DNA of 64,000 nucleotides from Bacteroidales bacterium (GTDB taxonomy: Bacteria > Bacteroidota > Bacteroidia > Bacteroidales > P3): positions 1-64,000 of the forward strand of contig JAKVOZ010000002.1 of the NCBI GenBank assembly GCA_022482545.1, read 5' to 3'. Below the pieces are notes generated by a model. That model saw only the letters and a program-made list of their open reading frames with translations, ran no database searches and had not been told where the DNA came from. Numbering within the stretch: the stretch's first letter is position 1; each line of letters begins with the position of its first letter. Made by a program: the position numbers and the translations under genes. This document shows positions 56,401 to 63,894 of this stretch, in pieces.

Positions 56401-57643
56401 AACCATCATACCTTTTGTTGATACAAAGAGTTTTGATATAGAAGACAAAAACAGAACTATTCTTGCTCCATTTTTCACTGATTATATCTCTCCATTTCTT
56501 CCAGCATTGTTTAAAATAAATGGTTATAATTTGAAAGTATTACCAAAAAGTAATGAAGAGAGTGTGGAATATGGATTACAATATTCAAATAATGAGGTTT
56601 GTTATCCAGCAACGCTTATTGTTGGCGATGTGATAAAAGCATTAAGAAGTGGAAAGTATGATACAAAGAATGTTGCCGTTGGTATAACTCAAACAGGAGG
56701 TCAATGTAGAGCAACAAACTATTATTCCATAATTCGTAAAGCATTAGTAGATGCAGGATATAGTGATGTGCCTGTGATAAGTGTTAATTTTAATGGCAAC
56801 ACAGCATTATCTCAAAAAGGTTTTTCTTTGAATTGGAAGAAAACATTGCCTTTGGCTTTGTCTGCAATATTGTTTGGTGATTGTTTTTCAAAGATGTATT
56901 ATTGTGCAATAGTACGTTTTTCGGATAAAACAAAGTTAGATGATTTGCAAACACAATATTTTAATAAGGTTAATCAAGCAATATTAAATCAAGATAATAA
57001 GGCAATACAACAACTTCTTATTAGTGCAGTCAATGATTTTAACGCCTTGTTGCCCAATGAAAAGATAGATAAACAAAGAGTAGGTATTGTCGGAGAGATT
57101 TTTCTTAAATATCATTCTTTTGCTAATCATGATGTTGTTAAATGGCTTATAAGTCAAGGCATAGAGGTTATTCCACCAACACTTATAACATTCTTTATGC
57201 AAACTTTTGTTAATAGACAAGTGAATAATAAATATGATATAGAGAAAACAAAGATACCTCAATTTGTGATGAATATTGTATATAGAATATTGAAAGGAAG
57301 GATTAAGCAATACAATAATATAATGTCAAAGTTCAAGTATTTTGCACCAATAGAAGATGTGTTTAATCTTTCTAAGTTTGCAAATGGTATCATACCTTTA
57401 TATTCTCAATTTGGAGAAGGGTGGTTGTTGCCTGCCGAGATAGCATCTATGGCAACTAATGGCATAAACAAGGTTATAAGTTTGCAACCTTTTGGCTGTA
57501 TTGCTAATCATATTATATCAAAAGGTGTTGAGAATAAATTGAAACAAAAATATCCATTGTTGAATTATCTATCTTTGGATTTTGATAGTGGAGTGAGTGA
57601 TGTTAATGTAAAGAATAGATTACTATTGCTTTTAAATGAATAG
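53432..57643 (+). CDS. Giant 2-hydroxyacyl-CoA dehydratase activase/DUF2229 protein
   Basis: 1403 residues in four parts. First ASKHA activase domain: IGLDVGSTTAKVVVVD (about 6-21), with cluster-type cysteines in NGNCAGGTGAF and ASRCGVFSKTD. Second activase domain from about 323: IGIDSGSTTTKIVLCD, NEACSSGCGSF, GTRCTVFMNS. DUF2229 from about 670: IGIPKVLNMYEDFPFW, ENICFPAKLVHSH. A dehydratase-subunit-like part from about 1010: NEVCYPATLIVGD, ITQTGGQCRATNY. HgdC-type activases use ATP to send an electron from a [4Fe-4S] cluster to a dehydratase. Long proteins of this layout are known in anaerobes, but their substrate is not. It is in an operon with the TetR gene. Confidence 0.88.
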   Translation: MQKCYRIGLDVGSTTAKVVVVDEKNDVVYSSYQRHNADINNAVINILNTIEQQFKDINVSIMLSGSAGMGLAERCDLNFIQEVVALSNYAKKINSSLHSIIDIGGEDAKIIFLEDNHVPDMRMNGNCAGGTGAFIDQMSIILGLTIPEMDSLAQKSTILYPIASRCGVFSKTDVQNLVAKNIPLEDICASIFHAIAVQVVSSLSRGKEIMPKVLFAGGPLTFIQSLRKSFIDYLQIKQEDILCDKESNLLVAFGCVCDNDLTQKYFPLSELINKIQSLNKKVVYQNNDSLMPIFDSEKEYKQWQEDKNTYCNIKPITNYKDKAFIGIDSGSTTTKIVLCDKDENIIFSYYSKNQGNPINAVIKGLKELKDVCHKENAKPIIVGGCSTGYGEDLIKTAFGFNHSIVETIAHYKAAKKILPEVDFILDIGGQDMKAMYIEDGVLNRIELNEACSSGCGSFIETFANSLGYKVSDFSHIALFAKNPCNLGTRCTVFMNSKVKQYLREGAGVENISAGLSYSVVKNCLYKVLKIKNTSIGNHIVVQGGTMKNDSIVKAFENMLNKKVFRSTNPELMGAYGCSLYAKEKKNEIVLDLDSMIEVNNYSTKQTICKGCENNCLISTYTFLNHQTFHSGNKCEKIFSSFHKTKPADNIFDYKQTRLFSQNILVNPQQIIGIPKVLNMYEDFPFWNTLFEKCNIQIELSDNSSYVSYEKSLNQIMSENICFPAKLVHSHIDNLINKGIKHIFFPYIVYENKEDDKANNSYNCPIVSSYNVVIKNLKENPKYSDVKIDNPVFTFKDKDLLYNNCKQYLLSLNVDKKLIDNAFEEAIQAKQQYVLDIKNKNIEYFNKAKQNKNIIILLSGRPYHTDSLIQHNLSSMIASLGVTVINEDITRDDNQIDTKESYIVSQWSYINRIVRSSEFVCKQDRDVNFVQMTSFGCGPDAFLLDEVSNIMKRYHRSATQIKIDDIQNVGSMKLRIRSLIESLKIKNNIRKTIIPFVDTKSFDIEDKNRTILAPFFTDYISPFLPALFKINGYNLKVLPKSNEESVEYGLQYSNNEVCYPATLIVGDVIKALRSGKYDTKNVAVGITQTGGQCRATNYYSIIRKALVDAGYSDVPVISVNFNGNTALSQKGFSLNWKKTLPLALSAILFGDCFSKMYYCAIVRFSDKTKLDDLQTQYFNKVNQAILNQDNKAIQQLLISAVNDFNALLPNEKIDKQRVGIVGEIFLKYHSFANHDVVKWLISQGIEVIPPTLITFFMQTFVNRQVNNKYDIEKTKIPQFVMNIVYRILKGRIKQYNNIMSKFKYFAPIEDVFNLSKFANGIIPLYSQFGEGWLLPAEIASMATNGINKVISLQPFGCIANHIISKGVENKLKQKYPLLNYLSLDFDSGVSDVNVKNRLLLLLNE

Positions 57644-57665
57644 ATAACATAATATCATTAAATAA

Positions 57666-57708
57666 AATAATCTCTTATATTAATGATATATAAGAGATTA
57701 TTTTTTTT
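57666..57708. terminator. Bidirectional terminator between the activase gene and rubredoxin
   Basis: AATAATCTCTTATAT pairs with ATATAAGAGATTATT and is followed by an eight-base T run. Confidence 0.92.
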
Positions 57709-57730
57709 GTTTTGATAATAGTTTAATCTA

Positions 57731-57895
57731 CTATTTTTTTTCAAAAGCAGATTTACCTACTCCACAAACAGGACAAGTCCAATCATCTGGTAAATCTTCA
57801 AAAGCTGTGCCTGGAGCTATTCCATTATCAGGATCTCCTACACTTGGATTATAAATATAACCACAAGTTGTGCATTCATAACTACTATTTTCCAT
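57731..57895 (-). CDS. Rubredoxin
   Basis: A 54-residue one-electron carrier with a Cys4 iron site: Cys8 and Cys11 ([12 protein letters not shown]) and Cys41 and Cys44 ([12 protein letters not shown]), with the usual [17 protein letters not shown] loop between them. The length is standard. Rubredoxins serve oxygen and peroxide detoxification or other redox steps in anaerobes. It has its own -7 box (TATATTTG at 57940-57947) and stands between two larger genes, transcribed leftward. Confidence 0.95.
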   Translation of the reverse strand: MENSSYECTTCGYIYNPSVGDPDNGIAPGTAFEDLPDDWTCPVCGVGKSAFEKK

Positions 57896-57939
57896 CTTTT
57901 TAAGTGTTTTTAGTTTTTATAAAATTATTTTTACGCTTG

Positions 57940-58041
57940 CAAATATAAACAAAAAAATAAGACACAACGATTTTTTTTAGGAAGATTTTTTGAAAATATG
58001 TACTTTTTTTTATTCGTTCTAAATAAAAACTCCTATCTTTG
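57940..58041. promoter_or_regulatory. Divergent promoters of rubredoxin and glyA
   Basis: TATATTTG on the minus strand (57940-57947) lies 45 bp before the rubredoxin ATG. TATCTTTG on the plus strand (58034-58041) lies 39 bp before the glyA ATG. Confidence 0.6.
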
Positions 58042-58080
58042 CACTTTAAAATATTAAGTAAATAATAAATTTTAATAGAA

Positions 58081-59361
58081 ATGACAAGAGATAACCAAAT
58101 CTTTGACCTAATAAAACAGGAAAGAGAAAGACAAACAAAAGGTATAGAATTGATAGCTTCTGAGAACTTTGTTTCAGAACAAGTGATGGAGGCTATGGGT
58201 AGCGTTATGACAAACAAATATGCAGAAGGCTATCCTGGAAAACGTTATTATGGTGGTTGCCAAATAGTAGACCAATCAGAACAAATAGCAATAGATAGAG
58301 CAAAACAACTTTTCGGTGCTTGCTGGGCTAATGTTCAACCACATTCAGGAGCACAAGCAAATCTTGCAGTGTTCTTTGCATGCTTACAACCTGGTGATAC
58401 TTTTATGGGATTAGACCTTAATCATGGTGGACACCTTTCTCACGGTTCTCCTGTAAATATTTCTGGCACTTATTTTCATCAAGTTGCTTATAGAGTAAAA
58501 GAAGAAACAGGTACAATTGATTATGATGAGATGGAAGAAGTAGCATTGAAAGAAAGACCAAAATTAATCATTGGTGGTGCTTCTGCATATTCAAGAGATT
58601 GGGATTGGGCAAGAATGAGAAAGATTGCTGACGAAATAGGTGCTATACTTATGGGCGACATCTCTCACCCTTCTGGTTTAATCGCAAAAGGAGAATTAAA
58701 TAATGCTGTTGATTATTGCCATATAGTAACGACAACAACTCATAAAACTCTTCGTGGACCAAGAGGTGGACTTATTCTTATGGGCAAAGATTTTGATAAC
58801 CCATGGGGAAAGAAAACTCCAAAAGGTGTAATCAAACCAATGAGTGCTCTTCTTGACTCTGCTGTTTTTCCTGGTTGCCAAGGCGGACCACTTGAACACG
58901 TAATCGCTGCTAAGGCTGTTGCTTTTGGTGAAGACCTTACAGAAAACTATCACGAATATGTTAAACAAATAATGAAGAACGCAAAAGCAATGAGTGCTGA
59001 ATTTACTAAGAAAGGCTACAAAGTTATTTCTGGTGGTACAGATAATCACTTAATGCTTATTGACCTTAGAACAAAATTCCCAGAATTAACAGGTAAGGTT
59101 GCAGAAAATACTCTTGTTCGTGCTGATATAACAATCAACAAAAATATGGTTCCATTTGATTCTCGTAGTCCATTCCAAACATCTGGTATTCGTGTAGGAA
59201 CACCTGCCGTTACAACAAGAGGTTTGAAAGAAGATGCAATGCCTGTTATTGTTGATATGATTGATGGTATTCTTTCTGATGTTAATAATGAGGCATTGAT
59301 AGAAAAGACAAGAAAACAAGTTAATGATATGATGTCTAACCGTCCTCTATATGCTTGGTAG
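58081..59361 (+). CDS. glyA: Serine hydroxymethyltransferase
   Basis: A PLP enzyme interconverting serine and glycine and loading tetrahydrofolate with a one-carbon unit. 426 residues. N-terminal [24 protein letters not shown], and the PLP lysine in [13 protein letters not shown] are all conserved. The stop codon TAG is directly followed by the GCCACAACCGTGG palindrome. It has its own promoter and hairpin terminator. The coding sequence uses more C-ending codons than neighbours, which fits high expression. Confidence 0.97.
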   Translation: MTRDNQIFDLIKQERERQTKGIELIASENFVSEQVMEAMGSVMTNKYAEGYPGKRYYGGCQIVDQSEQIAIDRAKQLFGACWANVQPHSGAQANLAVFFACLQPGDTFMGLDLNHGGHLSHGSPVNISGTYFHQVAYRVKEETGTIDYDEMEEVALKERPKLIIGGASAYSRDWDWARMRKIADEIGAILMGDISHPSGLIAKGELNNAVDYCHIVTTTTHKTLRGPRGGLILMGKDFDNPWGKKTPKGVIKPMSALLDSAVFPGCQGGPLEHVIAAKAVAFGEDLTENYHEYVKQIMKNAKAMSAEFTKKGYKVISGGTDNHLMLIDLRTKFPELTGKVAENTLVRADITINKNMVPFDSRSPFQTSGIRVGTPAVTTRGLKEDAMPVIVDMIDGILSDVNNEALIEKTRKQVNDMMSNRPLYAW

Positions 59362-59377
59362 GCCACAACCGTGGTAG
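59361..59377. repeat. Single CCACAACCGTGG palindrome after the glyA stop
   Basis: GGCCACAACCGTGGTAGG begins at the last base of the glyA stop codon. The same 12-bp palindrome occurs three times at 31566-31660, also starting on a stop codon. Confidence 0.8.
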
Positions 59378-59420
59378 GAAATTTTGCCTATCTGGTTAGT
59401 TATACATTAATATATATAAT

Positions 59421-59460
59421 AAATAGAGATAGTGATTTTGTTCATTATCTCTATTTTTTT
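59421..59460 (+). terminator. Intrinsic terminator of glyA
   Basis: AAATAGAGATA pairs with TATCTCTATTT over an 18-nt loop and is followed by a T run. Confidence 0.85.
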
Positions 59461-59604
59461 ACTTGTAATATTAAACAATTATAATCAATTATTTAAAATA
59501 TTTTAATTTTAAGTATAAACCTGTTATTCAATTTATTATATATACAAAATAAAATAATTAAAAAATAAATGCAAAAAAAAATAGGAGAAATAAAATATAT
59601 ATTA

Positions 59605-59612
59605 TATTTTTG
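59605..59612 (+). promoter_or_regulatory. -7 box inside cassette copy A
   Basis: TATTTTTG lies 43 bp before the small open frame. In copy B one T is missing and the match is lost. Confidence 0.5.
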
Positions 59613-59654
59613 CCATCAAATTTAATTAATAGAATTAATTTTTATTTTTTAGTT

Positions 59655-59798
59655 ATGAAACATAATAATTATATATTATCAAATGATTGGTTTTGCAATA
59701 AGGAAAGTGTATTGCAAAAGAATTATTATGTCAGTGCTTTAATTACAAGATATACCTCAGAGTATATTTGGATAATTGGTAAAACTAATTTAGGGTAG
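59655..59798 (+). CDS. Possible 47-residue small protein in the duplicated cassette
   Basis: The open frame from ATG 59655 encodes 47 residues (MKHNNYILSNDWFCNKES at the N-terminus, ending IIGKTNLG). It has a -7 box 43 bp upstream. In the second cassette (62622) the matching frame has one inserted base and breaks after about 22 residues, so coding is not conserved between copies. I recognise no family. It could be a leader peptide, a relic, or chance. Confidence 0.35.
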   Translation: MKHNNYILSNDWFCNKESVLQKNYYVSALITRYTSEYIWIIGKTNLG

Positions 59799-60017
59799 TT
59801 TTGCTATCACTTATTTAGTTTCATATTCTTTAAGTGATAGCGGTATTTAATTAAATACTATTATGTTATAAAGTAAATGCGAGCCAATTATATTCTATAT
59901 ATTTATTTATAATAAAGAATAAATTTTTTTGAATAAAGGGTGTAATCAATGCTTTAAATAAAATCCACGAAAAGCATTTATTTTTAATAAGGATAAATTT
60001 TTATTTAATAAATTATA

Positions 60018-61226
60018 ATGATAAAAATAAAAAAGTGTTTTGATAAAACAAAACAAATAACATTAAAATTAACTATTATATTAGTTATTGTATTTTTAGG
60101 AATATTTGTAGATAGTTGTCAAAATAAAGATGATGATAATAATTTTATTTATCAAAAAGAAGCTAAATTGCCAAATGTATCTACAAAGATATTTGCAAAA
60201 GAATTAGCATATGCAATACAAAAAAATCCAAAGATTGTTAAAACTATTAATAATTCTGTAGATATTATTTCATCTTATGGTTTAGATGAAAATCTTACAG
60301 TATTTGATATATTAAATACTGATAAGTCAGTATTTTTTAGTAAAAATAATTTTGGAGATTTAAAGAGTGTGTTTAGTACTGAAGAATTAAAAAATTTAGG
60401 TTTTTCTTCTGATAATTATTACGGAAATCTAAATATATATTGGGGATATCATGATGATTGGGATGGCAAAACAAATCCTATTGTTTGTTATATAGATAAT
60501 ACAACAACATCTACGATAACGAAAGGATTTAAAATAGAAAAAGATAAATTGGTAGATGTTGAAATATCAGAAGAAGAATTTGATTCAGAAAAGCAACCAA
60601 TTATAGTTGTAAATGTAAATGATTTGAATTATGCAGTATATCCAGATTTTAAAAATGGTATAAGAATAAAAGATGGGGTAGATTGGAATGAATGGATTGA
60701 TAATGGAGATAACGATGCTAATGAAAATTCTGTTTATAATAATCCTAAAAAAATATATAAAGCTGGTTATACTTATTTACAAAGTGGTGGACATCAATAT
60801 GATTATTGGTGGGCAGGTGGAAGTGAATTTTATATTGAAGCTACTTTTGCAACTACAGAAACTACTGGAACATATGCAGAACATTCTTGCCCATTTACAA
60901 GAAAACAAATAAAACATAAAGTAAAAAAATCTTGTGGATTTTCAATTTTACATTCGGATTGGAAAACTAATTTTCTTAATGTTGATTTTAGATTATTTGA
61001 GTCTGATGGTGGATCAAAACAACCTTTTACTGTATCATTAAATATATTAAATAAAGTTTCTTTCAATGTGTCTGTACCTAAACGTAGTTATGATGATTTG
61101 GTTGGACAAGTTAATGTAAGTAGAGATTCTTTTATGGCTTCATATGATAATGGAGATAAATTGTATCAACTTGGAGATTGTACCTTAACAACAGATCTAA
61201 AAATATATAATAGACCAACTAAATAA
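60018..61226 (+). CDS. Large lipoprotein, function unknown
   Basis: A 402-residue protein. An N-terminal basic stretch is followed by a hydrophobic segment (LTIILVIVFLGIFV) and a lipobox-like DSC. The first part of the mature protein is helical (FAKELAYAIQKNPKIVKTI); the second part is beta-rich and aromatic (DYWWAGGSEFYIEATF) with a late DLKIYNRPTK end. I do not recognise a family. It is very AT-rich, more than the housekeeping genes. It lies 40 bp after cassette copy A and 12 bp before a barrel gene, so lipoprotein and barrel may work together at the outer membrane. Confidence 0.72.
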   Translation: MIKIKKCFDKTKQITLKLTIILVIVFLGIFVDSCQNKDDDNNFIYQKEAKLPNVSTKIFAKELAYAIQKNPKIVKTINNSVDIISSYGLDENLTVFDILNTDKSVFFSKNNFGDLKSVFSTEELKNLGFSSDNYYGNLNIYWGYHDDWDGKTNPIVCYIDNTTTSTITKGFKIEKDKLVDVEISEEEFDSEKQPIIVVNVNDLNYAVYPDFKNGIRIKDGVDWNEWIDNGDNDANENSVYNNPKKIYKAGYTYLQSGGHQYDYWWAGGSEFYIEATFATTETTGTYAEHSCPFTRKQIKHKVKKSCGFSILHSDWKTNFLNVDFRLFESDGGSKQPFTVSLNILNKVSFNVSVPKRSYDDLVGQVNVSRDSFMASYDNGDKLYQLGDCTLTTDLKIYNRPTK

Positions 61227-61238
61227 AATATAAAAAAA

Positions 61239-61994
61239 ATGAATAGATTAACAAGAAATTTTTTAATTGTATTTTTAGTTTTAATTATATCAATTTCAGT
61301 TAAAGGCCAAGAAAATCCTTTTAATCAACGTATTAAAAAAAATCATTTTGGGTTAGGTGTCTCTACTGCTATTTTTGATGGTAATACTGTGTTTAATGGT
61401 TTTACGGCTAAAACTATTTATTTTATAAATGCAAATAGAAGTATGAATCTTGATTTGCATTCAACGACTATGTATGGTATTTATTTTAAATACCAATATG
61501 ATTTGACAAATTATTTTTCTTTTGCATTAAAACTAAAATATAATCAGAGAAGTTTAGATTTTAATTATTATTTTAATACAAATCAAGGTATAATAAGTAT
61601 TAATAAATATAATGTAGATTTGAATAATATTCAAATACCAATTATTGCAAAATTTAAATGTTTAAATATAGATGGTTTGTGTTTATGGGGAGATTTAGGT
61701 TTTGGTGCTGATTTTAATATTAGTAAGAATACAGATATTTATAGTATTAGAGCAAGAGATGAAAATGGAGTTTTTAAAACTTATGATTTTAAATTAGATG
61801 TTAATAATGATGTTACTCCATTTCTTTATTTCGGTGTAACAAATGATTATAATATTACACAAAAAAGCAAATTAGAAACCACTTTATCTTATACATTGAA
61901 TTTACGAAATAATTATCAATATAAATCCACAGATGTTATAGGAGAGAAGTTTTCTCAAAATGTTTTAGAAATAGGAATTGCTTATTTATTTTGA
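61239..61994 (+). CDS. Outer-membrane beta-barrel protein (porin family-like)
   Basis: A 251-residue protein with a signal peptide ending near SVKGQ and alternating strands (SFALKLKYNQRSLDFNYYF, LCLWGDLGFGADFNI, FLYFGVTNDYNI), ending ...EIGIAYLF with a terminal aromatic residue typical of barrels. The role is unknown. It lies 12 bp after the lipoprotein gene, probably cotranscribed. Confidence 0.75.
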   Translation: MNRLTRNFLIVFLVLIISISVKGQENPFNQRIKKNHFGLGVSTAIFDGNTVFNGFTAKTIYFINANRSMNLDLHSTTMYGIYFKYQYDLTNYFSFALKLKYNQRSLDFNYYFNTNQGIISINKYNVDLNNIQIPIIAKFKCLNIDGLCLWGDLGFGADFNISKNTDIYSIRARDENGVFKTYDFKLDVNNDVTPFLYFGVTNDYNITQKSKLETTLSYTLNLRNNYQYKSTDVIGEKFSQNVLEIGIAYLF

Positions 61995-62447
61995 TGTAAT
62001 AATTTAGTATTTATATAACGGTAAAGAGTAATCTTTCTCTTTTGTTTTATTTATATATCATTATAAATTAATAATGTGAATTAAAGTGAGTCTAATATAA
62101 GAAAATGTTTGTAAGTAATTGATAAACATATTTAATGTTTTCTATTAAAGAGTATTAATCCCTCATATATTAAAAGGTTAATAGTGATTATTGAAAAAAT
62201 AGAGAAATAATTTTAACTATAAAATCACAAAACATTGGTTGTTGATATGTGTTATATATAGAATTCATGTTAATAGTGGACAATAAACAGAAGAAAAGTA
62301 GATTAACTGTATTTTAAAACAAAATATGACATTTTAAGTATCAATATTAAACTCATTAAATTCGTTTTAATAACTCTTTATTTTAATTTATTAATAATAA
62401 TAAATAATCAATTTATAATAAAAGACTTCAAAATATTATATAGTTTC
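61995..62447. other. Gene-free AT-rich spacer
   Basis: No open frame of note. The only recognisable elements are the 36-bp repeat at 62232-62267 and a short dispersed-type word (TTCGTTTTAATAACTCTTTA) near 62360. A weak AAGAG/CTCTT symmetry follows the barrel stop. Confidence 0.55.
62232..62267. repeat. 36-bp direct repeat, left copy
   Basis: ACATTGGTTGTTGATATGTG, continuing to GAATTCA, recurs at 63634-63667 with one TA unit fewer. The pair brackets cassette copy B and the barrel gene at 62990. Confidence 0.85.
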
Positions 62448-62948
62448 TATAATCAATTATTTAAAATATTTTAATTTTAAGTATAAACTTGTTATTCAAT
62501 TTATTATATATACAAAATAAAATAATTAAAAAAATAAATGCGAAAAAATTAGGAGAAATAAAATATATATTATATTTTGTCATTAAATTTAATAAATAGA
62601 ATTAATTTTTATTTTTTAGTTATGAAACCTAATAATTATATATTATCAAATGATATGTTTTGCAATAAGGAAAGTGTATTGCACAAAGAATTATTATGTC
62701 AGTGCTTTAATTACAAGATATACCTCAGAGTATATTTGGATAATTGGTAAAACTAATTTAGGGTAGTTCTGCTATTACTTATTTAGTTTCATATTCTTTA
62801 AGTGATAGCAGTATTTAATTAAATACTATTGTATTATAAAATAAAATACGAGCCAATTATATTCTATATATTTATTTTCTAATAAAGAATAATTTTTTTT
62901 GAACAAAGGGTGTAATCAATGCTTTTAATAAAATTCACGAAAAGCATT
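62448..62948. repeat. 500-bp duplicated upstream cassette, copy B
   Basis: The partner of 59480-59978. The small open frame (ATG 62622) is frameshifted near 62681 and ends at 62750. The hairpin (62771-62809) keeps its pairing, because the one arm change (C to T) leaves a G-U pair. The palindrome is extended to AGTATTTAATTAAATACT. It ends 42 bp before the barrel gene at 62990. Confidence 0.9.
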
Positions 62949-62989
62949 GCGAGTGTGATAGTTTAAATAAAATAATTAATATATTAAAA

Positions 62990-63613
62990 ATGAAAAAAGT
63001 ATTTTTAAGCGTATTGCTTTTATTTAGTTTTGTTATTATTGCTAATTCACAAGAAACAAAAAATACACATTTTGTTATAGATTGGAACAACGGTTTTTCT
63101 AAATTTTGTAATTATTCAGGATTATCAAATATTAATGATAATAAAGAAAGTCATATTGGTAGATTTATGCAAGCAGATGTAGGAATAATTAGGCATGAAA
63201 AAGGAGGAATATTTCTTGATATGGAAATAAATGATATTAATATGAGATATAATGAAATGTTTAATGAAAAATGTATCTTGGGATATGGTGGGGTATCTTT
63301 AGCTTTCATAGGAAAAGTATCAGATAAGTTTTCAATTGAGCCGAGATTTGGATGTGGAATTTTATCTTTATCAAATAAAATATATTATAATGATAAAGAT
63401 TATACAATGAATAGAATTGGTAACGGATGTAAATTTTCATTATTATTTTCATATAAATTATTAGAACATTTATACTGTGGAGTTAATGGAGAGTTCTTTT
63501 CTGGACATATTAAAAATAAAGATTTACCTGATGAATTAAAAACATATTCTATGAATCATAATAATGATATATATAGTGCTAATTTATCAATAGGTTTTAG
63601 AGCAATATTTTAA
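62990..63613 (+). CDS. Outer-membrane beta-barrel protein, function unknown
   Basis: A 207-residue protein with a signal peptide (MKKVFLSVLLLFSFVIIANSQ) and a barrel-like strand pattern (GYGGVSLAFIGKVSDKFSIE, FSLLFSYKLLEHLYCGVNGE, SANLSIGFRAIF), ending in Phe. No family assigned. The gene is preceded by cassette copy B at almost the same distance as the lipoprotein gene at 60018, suggesting shared control. Confidence 0.72.
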   Translation: MKKVFLSVLLLFSFVIIANSQETKNTHFVIDWNNGFSKFCNYSGLSNINDNKESHIGRFMQADVGIIRHEKGGIFLDMEINDINMRYNEMFNEKCILGYGGVSLAFIGKVSDKFSIEPRFGCGILSLSNKIYYNDKDYTMNRIGNGCKFSLLFSYKLLEHLYCGVNGEFFSGHIKNKDLPDELKTYSMNHNNDIYSANLSIGFRAIF

Positions 63614-63633
63614 TAAGACTATAAACGTATAAT

Positions 63634-63667
63634 ACATTGGTTGTTGATATGTGTTATATAGAATTCA
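63634..63667. repeat. 36-bp direct repeat, right copy
   Basis: Matches 62232-62267 except for a 2-bp TA difference. It starts 20 bp after the barrel stop. Confidence 0.85.
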
Positions 63668-63770
63668 CAATAAAATAGTTCTTTGTTTTATTGAAATAGA
63701 ATGAAAAACTATTTGAATAAAATAGCGATTTATTTTATTAGAATGAAGAAATATTTTAATAGTCTTTTAT
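63668..63770. repeat. Dispersed word repeat
   Basis: Successive words AAAATAGTTCTTTGTTTTATT, GAAATAGAATGAAAAACTATTT, AAATAGCGATTTATTTTATT and AGAATGAAGAAATATTTTAAT, the same set as at 10588, 33804 and 49270. Confidence 0.65.
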
Positions 63771-63864
63771 CAACATTTATTTTATTTATTATCAAAAAAT
63801 ATATTTTATTAAAACACTGACTATATATAATGATAGAACAAAATCACTTCCTCATTATACGTGT

Positions 63865-63894
63865 TTTGGTGCAGTAAGTGCAATGCTAACTTTG
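63865..63894 (+). promoter_or_regulatory. Near-consensus promoter reading out of the window
   Basis: TTTG (63865-63868) is followed after 18 bp by TAACTTTG (63887-63894), a close fit to the Bacteroidota TTTG/TAnnTTTG promoter. The gene it would drive lies beyond 64000. The rest of 63771-64000 shows nothing else I can name. Confidence 0.5.

Larger units (their letters stand above)
59480..59978. repeat. 500-bp duplicated upstream cassette, copy A
   Basis: Nearly the same sequence as 62448-62948, starting TATAATCAATTATTTAAAAT and ending GAAAAGCATT, with scattered substitutions and few indels. It contains a -7 box (59605-59612), a small open frame (59655-59798), a hairpin GCTATCACTTA/TAAGTGATAGC (59803-59841), the palindrome GTATTTAATTAAATAC (59843-59858) and a terminal AATGCTTT/AAAGCATT inverted repeat. 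It ends 40 bp before the lipoprotein gene at 60018. Confidence 0.9.

Noticed and set aside
59610-59654. Longer version of the small cassette protein starting at 59610
   Set aside because: It would begin inside the -7 box; only the part from ATG 59655 is plausible.
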